From assembly GCF_027922325.1 (NCBI RefSeq), contig NZ_BSFL01000003.1, positions 186,001 to 250,000 on the forward strand: DNA of 64,000 nucleotides, in the 5' to 3' direction. The notes under the pieces were generated by a model that made no database searches, had not been told where the DNA came from, and saw only the letters and a program-made list of their open reading frames with translations. How positions within the stretch are numbered: the first letter of the stretch is position 1; every line of letters begins with the position of its first letter. This document shows, piece after piece, positions 32,783 through 43,262 of this stretch. The position numbers and the translations under genes are program-made. The DNA is from Methylopila turkensis (GTDB taxonomy: Bacteria; Pseudomonadota; Alphaproteobacteria; Rhizobiales; Methylopilaceae).

Positions 32783-34000
32783 TCACTGCAGTTTGCACTT
32801 CGTCTCGGGCCGGTCGAAGCCCATCGTGTCGAGCAGGTTCGTCTGGTGCAGAAAACCTTCCTGCGGCGACACCGTCACGACCGCCGCCGGCTGCGCCAGC
32901 ACGATCGGCTGCCGGAGCTGGTTGTCCCAGGGGCGGTAAGTGAAGGATTGCCCCTTGAAGCCCGCCAGCTCGAAGTCCGGGCCAAAGATGTAGCCGCGCA
33001 GCGCCTTCACGTCGTTCGACTTCGTTCGCGTCCCGGCCTCGCCGATCGTCCGCATGGCGAGCCACATCTGGAAATCGAGCGGACGCATGACGCGCTTCGA
33101 TTGCCGGTAGAAGCGGTTCTGGAGCTGCGCGGCGCCCCAGTTCTCGAGCGTCGAATGCCAGGTCGTGGGCGTCAGTCCCGCCGTTCCCGCCGTCGGTCGC
33201 GGGTCCCAGGTGCGCCAGCCGATCAGGTCGCCGAACTCGCCTAGCTCGTCGGCGATGACCGCGATGTCGTAGGAGACGTTCTGGGTGAAGACCGGCACCT
33301 CGTTCTGCGCGGTGGCGCGGGCGTCCGGCCCGAAGTTCCACACCCGCTCCTCGACGATCTTCGCGCCGAACTTCTTCGCCGAGCGCTTCACGTCGTCGGC
33401 GTATTTGCGGTCTTCGGGCGTGCGGCCGGTGAGCAGCAGCCAGTTCGACCACCGCCGGGTGACGAGGTACTGCGCCAGCGCGTCCGTCAGCATCGCGCGG
33501 TTCGGCGCGGTGTGCAGCACGTTCGCGCGGCAATCCTGCTGCCGCAGCTCGTCGTCCGGAGCGCCGGCGTTGAACAGGATGACGTCCTTGCCCTTCGCCG
33601 CGTCCGCCATCTTCAGCAGCTGGTCGGCCGGCACCGCGAGCACGATGAACTTCGCGCCGCCCTCGATCAGCCGGTTGAACGCCGGAAGGGGGTCCTCTCC
33701 GAAGGGGACCAGCTCCTCTGCGAGCTGGAAGTCCTGCTTCATGAACCGGCCGGTGGTGTTGTTGTCGGCTATGCCAAGCCGCGCGCCGGCGATGCCGTCG
33801 TCCTGCGGCGGCAACGTCGCGATCGTGTTCCACCATGGCGGGGGCGGCGGGAACTGGCGCAGAACGCCGAACTTGAACGGCAAAGCGGCGGGCTTCGCCG
33901 CCGCCGGCGTCTCGGCCGGCGCCTGCTGGGCCGCGGCCGGGCCTGCGAGCGCAAGCGACGCGGCCAGCAGCGCGATCGACGTCAAGCGCGCAGCGATCAC
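32783..34000 (-). CDS. ABC transporter substrate-binding protein, PQQ-linked (LutA/PedA-like)
   Basis: The 405-residue exported protein has a signal peptide ending GPAAAQQ, a proline-rich stretch (RQFPPPPPWWNT) and a type-I periplasmic binding fold (LGIADNNTTGRF, KFIVLAVPADQLLKMA, YDIAVIADELGEFGD). It matches the branched-chain-like binding proteins linked to PQQ alcohol oxidation. Relatives are required for lanthanide-dependent growth in Methylorubrum (lut) and Pseudomonas putida (ped). I chose the GTG at 34000, with CGAGG six bases upstream. Longer starts up to 34105 lack a good signal peptide. It is the first gene of the operon. Confidence 0.86.
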   Translation of the reverse strand: MIAARLTSIALLAASLALAGPAAAQQAPAETPAAAKPAALPFKFGVLRQFPPPPPWWNTIATLPPQDDGIAGARLGIADNNTTGRFMKQDFQLAEELVPFGEDPLPAFNRLIEGGAKFIVLAVPADQLLKMADAAKGKDVILFNAGAPDDELRQQDCRANVLHTAPNRAMLTDALAQYLVTRRWSNWLLLTGRTPEDRKYADDVKRSAKKFGAKIVEERVWNFGPDARATAQNEVPVFTQNVSYDIAVIADELGEFGDLIGWRTWDPRPTAGTAGLTPTTWHSTLENWGAAQLQNRFYRQSKRVMRPLDFQMWLAMRTIGEAGTRTKSNDVKALRGYIFGPDFELAGFKGQSFTYRPWDNQLRQPIVLAQPAAVVTVSPQEGFLHQTNLLDTMGFDRPETKCKLQ

Positions 34001-34362
34001 GCGGCGTCCTCGGAACGAAGGCGGGCGGCGAGGTGCATCAGACGTCTCCCGGGCGGCGGTTCGGTCCGCCGCTTCCTTTAGTTGGCGCACAGTTAGTTGG
34101 CGCACAGTCGCCGTTTTGGCGATAGCGGCGGTTCCACCGACGTGGTATCGCCGTTCGGGAACAATTCCACCCCTCCGTTGGCATCATTGCAATATATAAG
34201 AACATAATAAGTGCTGACGATTGCTTGAAGCGGAGGGAGCGCGAGCCTGTCGCGCAAAGATTTAGACGACGCAAACGCCGGTCGCATGGGCGGATATCGT
34301 TCCGTCCTTAGATGAATGCCGGCGATGCAGGGCGGGAAGTCATGACGAGGCCGGGAGACATC
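34001..34362. promoter_or_regulatory. Divergent promoter region between the lut-like and SsuABC-like operons
   Basis: This 362-base region holds no gene. It contains a perfect 15-bp tandem duplication (34078-34107), and an AT-rich segment at 34189-34213 starting GCAATATATAAG and ending ATAATAAGTG, the decamer also found upstream of xoxF. It should carry promoters for both operons; the exact -35/-10 boxes are not obvious. Confidence 0.6.
34078..34107. repeat. Perfect 15-bp tandem duplication
   Basis: TTAGTTGGCGCACAG occurs twice without a gap, 78-107 bases upstream of the binding-protein start. It may be a paired operator or a replication slippage product. Confidence 0.85.
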
Positions 34363-35367
34363 ATGCGCGATAGGGTCTGCGGGATCGAGCGGCGCGGCTT
34401 TCTGGCGGGGGCGGCGGCGCTCGGCGCGGCGGCCGCGCTTGGCCCCACTCCGGCGCGGGCGTCGCGGGCGATCAGCGTCACGACGCTGAAGTTCGGAACG
34501 GTCAACTGGCTGCTCGACACCGTCGAGGCCGAAGGCTTCGCGGCGCGCGAGGGCGTCGATCTGCGGCGGCAGACGCTGGCGTCGCCACAGGCGCTGACGG
34601 TCTCGCTGCAGGCCGGACAGGCGGATCTGATCGTCAGCGACTGGGCCTGGGCCATGCGCCGGCGCGTGGACGGCGAGCCGCTTCAGTTCGCGCCCTATTC
34701 GACCGCGCTCGGCGCGATCATGGTGGGCAAGGACAGCAAAATCGCCAGCCTGAAGGATCTCAGGGGCAAGAAGCTCGGCGTCGCGGGCGGGCCGATCGAC
34801 AAGAGCTGGCTGCTGTTCCGGGCGCGGGCGCAGAGCGAGGTGGGCGGCGACATCGCCACCATGCTGGAGCCGGTGTTCGGCGCGCCGCCGCTTCTGTCGG
34901 AGCAGTTGCGGCTCGGCCGCGTCGACGCGGTGCTGACCTACTGGCACTTCGCCGCCCGCCTCGACGCGGAAGGCTTCCCTAAACTCGTCGACGTGACCGA
35001 CATCCTGCGCGATCTCGGCGTCTCGCCGCCGCCGCCGCTCGTCGGCTTCGTGTGGCGCGAGGCGCTGTCGCGCGACGCGGGTCGGGGGCTGGCGGGCTTC
35101 TTCCGCGCGGTCGCGGCGGGGAACGAGACCCTGAAGACCTCGGACGCCGCCTGGGAGCGGCTGCGGCCCTCGATGCAGGTCAAGACCGACGCCGAGTTCA
35201 CGCGGCTGCGCGACTATTTCCGCGCCGGCGTGCCCGGTCCGTGGAGCCAGGCGGACGTGACCGCCTCCGAGAAACTGCACAAGCTGCTCGCGGATTTCGG
35301 GGGCGCCGATTTCGTGGGACCCGATCCGCGCTTCGACCCTGCGCTGTTCTGGTCGCCGAAGGCCTGA
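34363..35367 (+). CDS. SsuA/TauA/NrtA-like ABC transporter substrate-binding protein, Tat-exported
   Basis: The 334-residue protein has a twin-arginine signal (ERRGFLAGAAALGAAAA) and a type-II binding fold (LKFGTVNWLLDTVEAEGF, GQADLIVSDWAWAMRR, KLGVAGGPIDKSWLLF). It resembles receptors for sulfonates, nitrate or thiamine precursors, but the ligand is unknown. I chose ATG 34363 for its GGGAGA box; ATG 34342 and 34312 are alternatives. The permease gene follows almost directly. Its divergent position beside the lut-like operon and shared regulatory segment suggest a role in methanol or metal nutrition (inference). Confidence 0.8.
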   Translation: MRDRVCGIERRGFLAGAAALGAAAALGPTPARASRAISVTTLKFGTVNWLLDTVEAEGFAAREGVDLRRQTLASPQALTVSLQAGQADLIVSDWAWAMRRRVDGEPLQFAPYSTALGAIMVGKDSKIASLKDLRGKKLGVAGGPIDKSWLLFRARAQSEVGGDIATMLEPVFGAPPLLSEQLRLGRVDAVLTYWHFAARLDAEGFPKLVDVTDILRDLGVSPPPPLVGFVWREALSRDAGRGLAGFFRAVAAGNETLKTSDAAWERLRPSMQVKTDAEFTRLRDYFRAGVPGPWSQADVTASEKLHKLLADFGGADFVGPDPRFDPALFWSPKA

Positions 35368-35372
35368 AGCGC

Positions 35373-36122
35373 GTGGCGACGCTCAATCGGATCGGCTGGT
35401 CCGCCGTCTCGCTCGGCGCGTTCATAGCGGTGTGGTGGCTCGCGGCCGCGCTGATCGACAGCGCGCTGCTGCCCGATCCGCCGAAGGTGCTGGAGGCGCT
35501 GTTCGCCGCCGCCCGCTCCGGCGAACTTGCGACGAACCTGCTCGCCACGCTCGCGCGCGTGATCGCGAGCTTCACCATCGCGATGGTTCTGGGCTCCGCG
35601 CTCGGCATCATGCTCGGTCTCTGGCCGGCCGCAGACCGGCTGCTCGGCCCCTGGGTGGTGTTGTTCCTCAACCTGCCGGCGCTCGTGATCATCATCCTGG
35701 CCTACGTCTGGTTCGGCCTGAACGAATGGGCGGCGATCATCGCGGTCGCGATCAACAAGATCCCGAACGTCGCGGTGACGCTGCGCGAGGGCGCGGTCGC
35801 GCTCAGCCGGGACCTCGCCGAAATGGCCGCGATCTACCGCTTCGGCCGCTGGAAGACGCTGCGCCACGTCATCCTGCCCCAGCTCGCCCCGTTCTTCGCT
35901 GCGGCGGCCCGCTCGGGCCTCGCGCTGGTCTGGAAGATCGTGCTGGTGGTGGAGCTGCTCGGCCGGCCGAACGGCGTCGGCTTCGAGCTCCAGACCTCGT
36001 TCCAGCTGTTCGACGTGGCGACCATCCTCGCCTACGCGCTCGCCTTCGGCCTGATCGTCCAGGCGATCGAGCTCGGGGTGGTGCAGCCGTGGGAACGGGC
36101 CGCCAACAGGTGGCGCCGATGA
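35373..36122 (+). CDS. SsuC/TauC-like ABC transporter permease
   Basis: The 249-residue protein has about six membrane segments and the BPD-type EAA loop AAIYRFGRWKTLRHVILPQLAPFF, shortened here to its core. It belongs to the nitrate/sulfonate/taurine permease family. The GTG start lies five bases after the binding-protein stop, and the end overlaps the ATPase ATG (ATGA). The three genes form a complete importer. Confidence 0.86.
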   Translation: MATLNRIGWSAVSLGAFIAVWWLAAALIDSALLPDPPKVLEALFAAARSGELATNLLATLARVIASFTIAMVLGSALGIMLGLWPAADRLLGPWVVLFLNLPALVIIILAYVWFGLNEWAAIIAVAINKIPNVAVTLREGAVALSRDLAEMAAIYRFGRWKTLRHVILPQLAPFFAAAARSGLALVWKIVLVVELLGRPNGVGFELQTSFQLFDVATILAYALAFGLIVQAIELGVVQPWERAANRWRR

Positions 36123-36853
36123 GCGCGGTCAGCGTCGAGATCGTCTCGAAGACGTTTCCGGCCGCCGGCGGCGCGCCCGAGCGCGCGCTCTACCGCGACT
36201 TCCGGCTCGACGTGGCGGACCGGTCCTTCGTGGCGCTGCTCGGGCCCTCGGGCCTCGGCAAGACCACGCTGCTCAACATGATCGCGGGCGTCGACCGCGA
36301 CTTCGTCGGCCGCGTCGGCTTCGGCGCCGGCGGGTCGCCGCGGATCGGCTACGCCTTCCAGACGCCGCGGCTGCTGCCGTGGCGCACCGTGCTCCAGAAC
36401 GTGACGCTGCCGCTGCCGGCGGGCGAAGGCGCGCGCGAGCGGGCCTTGCGCGTGCTGTCGGAAATGGGCCTCGCCGACGCCTCCGACGTCTACCCCGAGC
36501 GGCTGTCGCTCGGCATGCAGCGCCGGGTCGCGCTCGCCCGCGCCTTCGCGCTGGAGCCGGACCTGCTGCTGATGGACGAGCCCTTCGTCTCGCTCGACGA
36601 GGCCAACGCCGACCGTCTGCGCGACCTGCTGACCGAGCTGATCGCGCGGCGGCCGACCACGGTGCTGTTCGTCACCCACGACAGCCGAGAGGCGTTCCGG
36701 CTCGCCGACCGGGTCGTCGCGCTCGACGGGCCGCCGGTGCGGATCACCGACGACGTCGCGGTGACGCTGACGCCCGAGCAGCGCCGCATGCCGAGCGAGA
36801 TCGAACGCCTGCGCGCCGCCCTGCTTGGGCTGAAGCGCGGCGCGGTGGCGTAA
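36119..36853 (+). CDS. SsuB/TauB-like ABC transporter ATP-binding protein
   Basis: The 244-residue ATPase has Walker A GPSGLGKTT (K48), a variant signature LSLGMQRRVALARA in place of LSGGQ, Walker B LLLMDEPFVSLD and switch FVTHDSREA. The altered signature is also seen in some SsuB/TauB relatives and does not by itself mean inactivity. It is the last gene of the three-gene operon and is convergent with nadC, 33 bases away. Confidence 0.87.
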   Translation: MSAVSVEIVSKTFPAAGGAPERALYRDFRLDVADRSFVALLGPSGLGKTTLLNMIAGVDRDFVGRVGFGAGGSPRIGYAFQTPRLLPWRTVLQNVTLPLPAGEGARERALRVLSEMGLADASDVYPERLSLGMQRRVALARAFALEPDLLLMDEPFVSLDEANADRLRDLLTELIARRPTTVLFVTHDSREAFRLADRVVALDGPPVRITDDVAVTLTPEQRRMPSEIERLRAALLGLKRGAVA

Positions 36854-36886
36854 CGGCGGAAGCGCTCCTGCGGCGCTCGCGCGGCT

Positions 36887-37756
36887 TCACGCCACCGCGA
36901 CGTCGAGCCCGAGATCGAGCGTAGGGGCCGAATGGGTGATGCGGCCGATCGAGATCAGGTCGACGCCGGTCTCGGCGACCGCGGCCACCGTCTCCAGGCT
37001 GACATTGCCGGAGGCTTCCGTCGCCATGCGGCCGCCGACGCGGGCGACCGCCTCGCGCAACAGGTCCGGGCCCATGTTGTCGAGCAGCACGACGTCCGCG
37101 CCGCCGTGGGCGATGACGCGGTCGAGCTGGTCCAGGGTGTCGACCTCGATCTCGATCTTCACGAGATGCCCGATATAGGCCTTGGCGCCGTCGAGCGCGG
37201 CCTCGATCGAGCCGGCGACGGCGATGTGGTTGTCCTTGATCAGGATGGCGTCGTCGAGCCCGAAGCGGTGGTTCGCGCCGCCGCCGCAGCGCACCGCGTA
37301 TTTCTCGAACACCCTGAGGCCCGGCGTCGTCTTCCGCGTGCAGCAGATCTTCGCCTTGGTGTGGGAGACGCGGTCGGCGTAGGCCGCGGTCGCGGTCGCG
37401 ACGCCCGACAGCCGGCCGAGGAAGTTGAGCGCCGTCCGTTCGGCGGAAAGCGCGGGCCGGGCCGGGCCCTCGATGCGGGCGATCACCGCGCCGGGCGCAA
37501 GCTTCGCTCCGTCGACGAGCTCGGCGGCGAAGACGATCGACGGGTCCAGCGCCGCGAAGGCGGCTTGGGCCAGCTGCAGCCCCGCGAGCCGGCCGGGCTG
37601 GCGCGCGGCGATGACGAGTCGGGCGGTCGCGGAGGCCGGGATCGTCGCGGCGGTGGTGATGTCGCCGGCGCGGCCGAGGTCTTCAGTGAGCGTCGCCTCG
37701 ACGGCGCGGCGCACCGCGATCGGGTCGAGGCCTCCAAGCGGGCCTGACACGGTCAC
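36887..37756 (-). CDS. nadC: Nicotinate-nucleotide diphosphorylase (carboxylating)
   Basis: It converts quinolinate and phosphoribosyl pyrophosphate to nicotinate mononucleotide, CO2 and pyrophosphate. The 289-residue protein has [52 protein letters not shown] and [11 protein letters not shown], all QPRTase landmarks. The GTG start overlaps the nadB stop (GTGA). It ends the nadA-nadB-nadC set, the de novo NAD route from aspartate. Confidence 0.96.
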   Translation of the reverse strand: MTVSGPLGGLDPIAVRRAVEATLTEDLGRAGDITTAATIPASATARLVIAARQPGRLAGLQLAQAAFAALDPSIVFAAELVDGAKLAPGAVIARIEGPARPALSAERTALNFLGRLSGVATATAAYADRVSHTKAKICCTRKTTPGLRVFEKYAVRCGGGANHRFGLDDAILIKDNHIAVAGSIEAALDGAKAYIGHLVKIEIEVDTLDQLDRVIAHGGADVVLLDNMGPDLLREAVARVGGRMATEASGNVSLETVAAVAETGVDLISIGRITHSAPTLDLGLDVAVA

Positions 37757-39360
37757 GAGGCGGCCCTGGCGAGCGGCGTCTCGGCGCGCTCCAGCGCCTG
37801 ATCGAGCGTCAGCAGGGAGCGATGGGCGAGCGCGGGGACCGCGTCGGGCGCGTCGGAGCGGAAATGGCCGCCGCGGCTCTCGCGCCGCCGCTCGGCCGCG
37901 ATCGCGATCATGAGGGCGGTGGTCGCCATGTTGCGGGTGTCGGCGTCCTGCGCGGCGCGCCGGATGCGGGCGAAGGTCTCGACCGCGCGTCCGAGGCCGA
38001 CGGCGTTCCGCACGACGCCGACATGGTCGGCCATGGTCCGGCGCAGCTCGACGATCGCGGCGCCGTCCGGCGGGGTCGCTGCGGGCGCGCTGCGGGAGGG
38101 CGCGGCGCGGGCCGAGAGCGGCGGCGCGGGCATGAGGCCCAGAATGTCCTCGGCGATCCGCGCGCCGAAGACGACCGCCTCCAGCAGCGAGTTCGAGGCG
38201 AGCCGGTTCGCGCCGTGTGCGCCGGTCGAGGCGGTCTCGCCGCAGACCCAAAGGCCGTCGAGCGAGGAGCGCCCGTTGGCGTCCACCAGCACGCCGCCCA
38301 TGTGGTAATGCGCGGCGGGCGCGACCGGGATCGGTTGCGTCACCGGATCGACGCCCGCCGCCACGCAGGCGGCGTAGACGGTCGGGAACCGCGCGGGGAA
38401 GCGTTCGCCCACCTTGTCGCGGGCGTCGAGGAAAGCGCCGCCGCGACGGTCCGCCTCGAAGACGGCGCGGGCAACGATGTCGCGCGGGGCGAGGTCGAGG
38501 TCGGGATGGACGCCGTCCATGATGCGGCGGCCGTGCGCGTCGACCAGCACGGCGCCTTCGCCGCGCAGCGCCTCGGTCGCGAGCGGGGCGGGATCGCGGC
38601 CAACCGCGATCGCGGTCGGATGGAACTGCACGAATTCGAGGTCGGCCAGCGTCGCGCCGGCCTCCGCCGCCATGGCGAGGCCTGCGCCGCGCGCCTCGAT
38701 TGGATTGGTGGTCACGGCGTAGAGATGGCCGACGCCGCCGGCCGCCAGCACCACGGCGCGGCCGATGACGCGGACCGGCTTCGCAGAGCCAGCCGGACGC
38801 GCCGAGACGCCGACCACGAAGCGGCCCTCAGTGACGAGCTCTTCCGCGACGAGGCCTTCGAGCACGCGGATCGACGGCGTGCGTCGCACCGCGGCGACGA
38901 GCGCGCCCATGATCGCGCGGCCGGCGAGGTCGCCGTTCACGCGCACGATGCGGCGCTCCGAATGGGCGGCCTCGCGGGAGAGCTGGAGCTTGCCTTCGAG
39001 ATCGCGGTCGAACGGCACGCCATAGGCGAGCAGGTCCGCGATGCGGGCGGGCGCCTCGCTAGTCATCAGCCGGGCGACCGCCTCGTCGACGATGCCCGCG
39101 CCGGCCGCGACCGTGTCCGCGGCGTGCGACTCGGCGCTGTCGCCGAGGCCGACGGCGGCCGCGATCCCGCCTTGCGCCCAGGCCGATGACGCGCCGTCGC
39201 CGAGCGGGGCGGCGGTGACGATGGTGACGGGCCGGGGACTGAGCTTAAGCGCGGTGAACAGGCCCGCGAGCCCGCCGCCGACGATGACGACGTCGTCCAC
39301 GCCCGCCCATGACAGCGGGGCGAGATCGTCGGGGTCGAGAGCGTCGGGGGCGTCGGTCAT
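37753..39360 (-). CDS. nadB: L-aspartate oxidase
   Basis: It oxidises L-aspartate to iminoaspartate with FAD, feeding NadA. The 535-residue protein has the FAD dinucleotide motif [37 protein letters not shown] and [24 protein letters not shown], the flavin-binding and active-site segments of NadB. The ATG at 39360 is used. It is separated from nadA by 245 bases filled with palindromic elements, so the three nad genes may not form one simple transcript. Confidence 0.95.
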   Translation of the reverse strand: MTDAPDALDPDDLAPLSWAGVDDVVIVGGGLAGLFTALKLSPRPVTIVTAAPLGDGASSAWAQGGIAAAVGLGDSAESHAADTVAAGAGIVDEAVARLMTSEAPARIADLLAYGVPFDRDLEGKLQLSREAAHSERRIVRVNGDLAGRAIMGALVAAVRRTPSIRVLEGLVAEELVTEGRFVVGVSARPAGSAKPVRVIGRAVVLAAGGVGHLYAVTTNPIEARGAGLAMAAEAGATLADLEFVQFHPTAIAVGRDPAPLATEALRGEGAVLVDAHGRRIMDGVHPDLDLAPRDIVARAVFEADRRGGAFLDARDKVGERFPARFPTVYAACVAAGVDPVTQPIPVAPAAHYHMGGVLVDANGRSSLDGLWVCGETASTGAHGANRLASNSLLEAVVFGARIAEDILGLMPAPPLSARAAPSRSAPAATPPDGAAIVELRRTMADHVGVVRNAVGLGRAVETFARIRRAAQDADTRNMATTALMIAIAAERRRESRGGHFRSDAPDAVPALAHRSLLTLDQALERAETPLARAAS

Positions 39361-39430
39361 GGCGTTTCACCCGTCATCCCGGCCAAGCGGCGGCGCCGCG
39401 AAGAGCCGGGACCGTTCCAAATGAAAGCGC

Positions 39431-39499
39431 GTCATGGTCCGGCTTGACCGGACCATCCATGCCGGACGTCGGGCTCGACGTCCGAGATGGGTCCTCCGG
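39431..39499. repeat. Dispersed palindromic element, copy 1
   Basis: The segment begins with a 28-base stretch (GTCATGGTCCGGC...) that recurs exactly, in opposite orientation, at 44533-44560. It ends in CCGAGATGGGTCCTCCGG, whose complement starts the other copy. It lies between nadA and nadB. Confidence 0.8.
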
Positions 39500-39562
39500 A
39501 AACTCGAATGCAATCGAGTTTCCTTCTCAAAGTGGTTCAGATCGGCAAAAGCCTATCTGAAT
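39498..39562. repeat. Two adjacent hairpins between nadA and nadB
   Basis: GGAAACTCGA pairs with TCGAGTTTCC (39498-39523). TTCAGATCGGC pairs imperfectly with GCCTATCTGAA around AAAA (about 39536-39562). They follow the nadA stop on its strand and may terminate or stabilise the nadA transcript. Confidence 0.6.
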
Positions 39563-39605
39563 GCAGCCGGAGGACGACGGCGCGGGGTCTCGAGGGCTGC
39601 GACCC

Positions 39606-40682
39606 TCAGATCTTCAGGTTGACCATGCGCTCGACGCTCATGCGGGCGCGCTCGGCGATCACCGGGTCGACCACGATCTCCTCGCGCATGTGCACGAGGC
39701 TTTCGAGGATCTTCGGCAGCGTGATGCGCTTCATGTGCGGGCAGAGGTTGCACGGCTTCACGAACTCGGTGTTCGGCGCCGAGGTCATGATGTTGTCCGC
39801 CATCGAGCATTCGGTGATCAGCACCACCTTCTTCGGCGACTTGAACTTCACGTAGTCGGCGAGCTTGGCGGTCGAGCCGGTGAAGTCCGCCTCGGCCAGC
39901 ACGTCCGGCGGGCACTCGGGGTGCGCGAGGATCGTCACGTCCGGGTCGGCCTCGCGATAGGCGCGCAGCTCCTCGGCCGTGAAGCGCTCGTGCACCTCGC
40001 AGGCGCCGTTCCAGGTGATGATCTTCACCTTGGTCTGGGTCGCGATCCAGGCGGCGAGGTACTGGTCCGGCAGCACCATGACTTCCGGAACGCCGAGCGA
40101 TTCGACCACGGCGACGGCGTTGCCGGAGGTCAGGCAGATGTCGGCCTCGGCCTTCACTTCGGCCGTTGTGTTGACATACACGGCGACCGGCACGCCGGGG
40201 TGCTTGCGGCGCAGTTCGCGCACGTCCGCCGCGGTGATCGAGGTCGCGAGCGAACAGCCGGCGCGCGCGTCCGGGATCAGCACGGTCTTGTCCGGGTTCA
40301 GGATCTTCGACGTCTCGGCCATGAAGTGCACGCCGCACTGGACGATGACCTGGGCGTCGGTCTTGGTCGCCTCGCGCGCGAGCTGGAAGCTGTCGCCGAC
40401 CACGTCGGCCACGCAGTTGTAGATCTCCGGCGTCTGGTAGTTGTGCGCCAGGATGACCGCGTTGCGGACTTTCTTGAGCTCGTTGATCGCCTTGACGTAA
40501 GGCGCGAAGAACGGCCACTCGACCGGCGGGATGACGGCCTTCACCCGGTCGTAGAGATGCGCGGTCGCGGCCTCGACCTCGGGCGTCCATTCCAGCGACG
40601 GCATGGCGACGGGAGAGAACCGGCGCGGCTCCGCGATCGTGCGGAGGGGGGAGGCGGAGGCGAGGGCGGCGAGCGGGGACAT
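39606..40682 (-). CDS. nadA: Quinolinate synthase
   Basis: It condenses iminoaspartate with dihydroxyacetone phosphate to quinolinate and uses a [4Fe-4S] cluster. The 358-residue protein has [44 protein letters not shown] and [12 protein letters not shown], which hold the cluster cysteines. The ATG at 40682 has a GGGAGGA box seven bases upstream. A perfect TATGCTC/GAGCATA palindrome lies about 30 bases upstream and may be a NAD-pathway operator. Confidence 0.96.
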   Translation of the reverse strand: MSPLAALASASPLRTIAEPRRFSPVAMPSLEWTPEVEAATAHLYDRVKAVIPPVEWPFFAPYVKAINELKKVRNAVILAHNYQTPEIYNCVADVVGDSFQLAREATKTDAQVIVQCGVHFMAETSKILNPDKTVLIPDARAGCSLATSITAADVRELRRKHPGVPVAVYVNTTAEVKAEADICLTSGNAVAVVESLGVPEVMVLPDQYLAAWIATQTKVKIITWNGACEVHERFTAEELRAYREADPDVTILAHPECPPDVLAEADFTGSTAKLADYVKFKSPKKVVLITECSMADNIMTSAPNTEFVKPCNLCPHMKRITLPKILESLVHMREEIVVDPVIAERARMSVERMVNLKI

Positions 40683-40711
40683 GGCGTCCTCCCAGGATCG
40701 AACCGTTCCAA

Positions 40712-40730
40712 TATGCTCATTTCGAGCATA
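40712..40730. promoter_or_regulatory. Palindromic operator upstream of nadA
   Basis: TATGCTC-ATTTC-GAGCATA is a perfect 7-bp inverted repeat with a 5-base centre, 30 bases before the nadA start codon. Its position fits a repressor site such as those proposed for NadQ in alphaproteobacteria; the regulator gene is not in the window. Confidence 0.6.
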
Positions 40731-40949
40731 ACTATGATAATGCGTCGCAGGCCGGATTAAAAGGGCCGCGGACATGAAAACGTCATCTGGCATGCCAGTG
40801 ACGTTAGAGCGCTTGGAGCGCAAGGCCTGGACAGTGCAGTGGAGGCTTTCGATCGATTCCGGCGATGCGCGGGATCATGGAGTTTCATGAGATGCGGCCG
40901 CGGCGCGCCGCTACACTGCGGCGACGACACGCCCTTCAGGAAGCCCCGC

Positions 40950-42170
40950 ATGTCCGCCGTCGCCCGCGCCGCCCGCTCGCCGCTCGTGATCATCCTGTGC
41001 GGCTGCGCCATCGCCGCGCTCACCTTCGGCCCGCGCTCGGCGGCCGGCCTGCTGCTTGCGCCGATCTCCGACAGCCACGGCTGGGGCCGCGACGTGTTCG
41101 CGATGTCGTTCGCGATCCAGAACCTGCTCTGGGGCGTCGGCCAGCCCTTCGCGGGCGCGGTCGCCGATCGTTTCGGGGCGGTGCAGGTGCTGATGGTCGG
41201 CGGCCTGCTCTACGCCGCGGGCCTCGCGCTGATGCCGTTCTCGAGCGATCCGCTCGCCATGCATTTCTCCGCCGGCGTGCTGATCGGCTTCGGCCTGTCG
41301 GGCGCCTCGTTCTCGCTGGTGATCGGCGCCTTCGGCAAGCTGCTGCCGGACGAGTGGCGCAGCATCGGCTTCGGCTTCGGCACGGCGGCCGGGTCGTTCG
41401 GCCAGTTCGTGTTCACCCCGTTCGCCTCGGCGCTCGTGGCGAACTACGGCTGGCAGTCGACCGTGCTGGTGTTCGCCGCGCTGATGCTGCTGGTCGTGCC
41501 GCTCGCGCTGGCGCTCGCCGCCCCGAAGGCCTCGGGAGCGTCCGGGCCGAAGGCCGCGGACCAGACCATCCGGGAGGCGCTGAAGGAGGCCTTCGCGACG
41601 CCGAGCTACTGGCTGCTCGTGATCGGCTTCTTCACCTGCGGCTTCCACCTCGCCTTCGTGACGGCCCACCTGCCGCCGTACCTCATCGACAAGGGAATCG
41701 CGCCCGCGATCGGCGGCTGGACGCTGGCGCTGATCGGGCTGTTCAACATCGCCGGCTCGCTCGGCTCCGGCGTGCTCGCGGGCCGCATGCCGAAGCGGGT
41801 GCTGCTGTCGGCGATCTATTTCGCGCGCGGCGCGCTGATCGCGGCCTTCATCCTGCTGCCGACGACGCCCGCGACCTCGCTCGCCTTCGGCGCCGGCATC
41901 GGCCTGCTGTGGCTCTCCACGATCCCGCCGACCTCCGGCATCGTCGCGACGCTGTTCGGCACCCGCTACCTGACGATGCTCTACGGCTTCGTGTTCTTCT
42001 CCCACCAGGTCGGCTCGTTCTTCGGCGTCTGGCTGGGCGGCCTGCTCTACGAGCGCACCGGCTCCTACGATCTGGTGTGGTGGATCGCGATCGGCCTCAG
42101 CATCATGTCCGGGCTCGTGAACCTGCCGATCCGCGAGCGCCCGGTCGCGCGGCTCGCGCCGGCCACCTGA
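40950..42170 (+). CDS. MFS transporter
   Basis: The 406-residue protein has twelve predicted membrane segments and an MFS loop-2 type motif (GAVADRFGAVQVL). It resembles the oxalate/formate or monocarboxylate branch of the superfamily (RSAAGLLLAPISDSHGWGRDVF), but the substrate cannot be assigned. The ATG at 40950 follows AGGA at eight bases. It diverges from nadA and precedes acuI by 95 bases, with no clear functional link. Confidence 0.87.
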   Translation: MSAVARAARSPLVIILCGCAIAALTFGPRSAAGLLLAPISDSHGWGRDVFAMSFAIQNLLWGVGQPFAGAVADRFGAVQVLMVGGLLYAAGLALMPFSSDPLAMHFSAGVLIGFGLSGASFSLVIGAFGKLLPDEWRSIGFGFGTAAGSFGQFVFTPFASALVANYGWQSTVLVFAALMLLVVPLALALAAPKASGASGPKAADQTIREALKEAFATPSYWLLVIGFFTCGFHLAFVTAHLPPYLIDKGIAPAIGGWTLALIGLFNIAGSLGSGVLAGRMPKRVLLSAIYFARGALIAAFILLPTTPATSLAFGAGIGLLWLSTIPPTSGIVATLFGTRYLTMLYGFVFFSHQVGSFFGVWLGGLLYERTGSYDLVWWIAIGLSIMSGLVNLPIRERPVARLAPAT

Positions 42171-42265
42171 ACCGCGGCGTCGCGCCGGCCGGGATGACGG
42201 ACGGCCTCGTCTTCCCTATCTAGCGCCCGACGACCCCATTCACCGATCCCGGAGCCTCGCGCCCC

Positions 42266-43249
<984 letters not shown>

Positions 43250-43262
43250 GGAGGCCAGGGCC

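Noticed and set aside
24006..36853. Lanmodulin gene or EF-hand protein near xoxF
   Set aside because: No DxDxDG-type repeated EF-hand motif was found in any frame of the xoxF/lut-like region that I examined.
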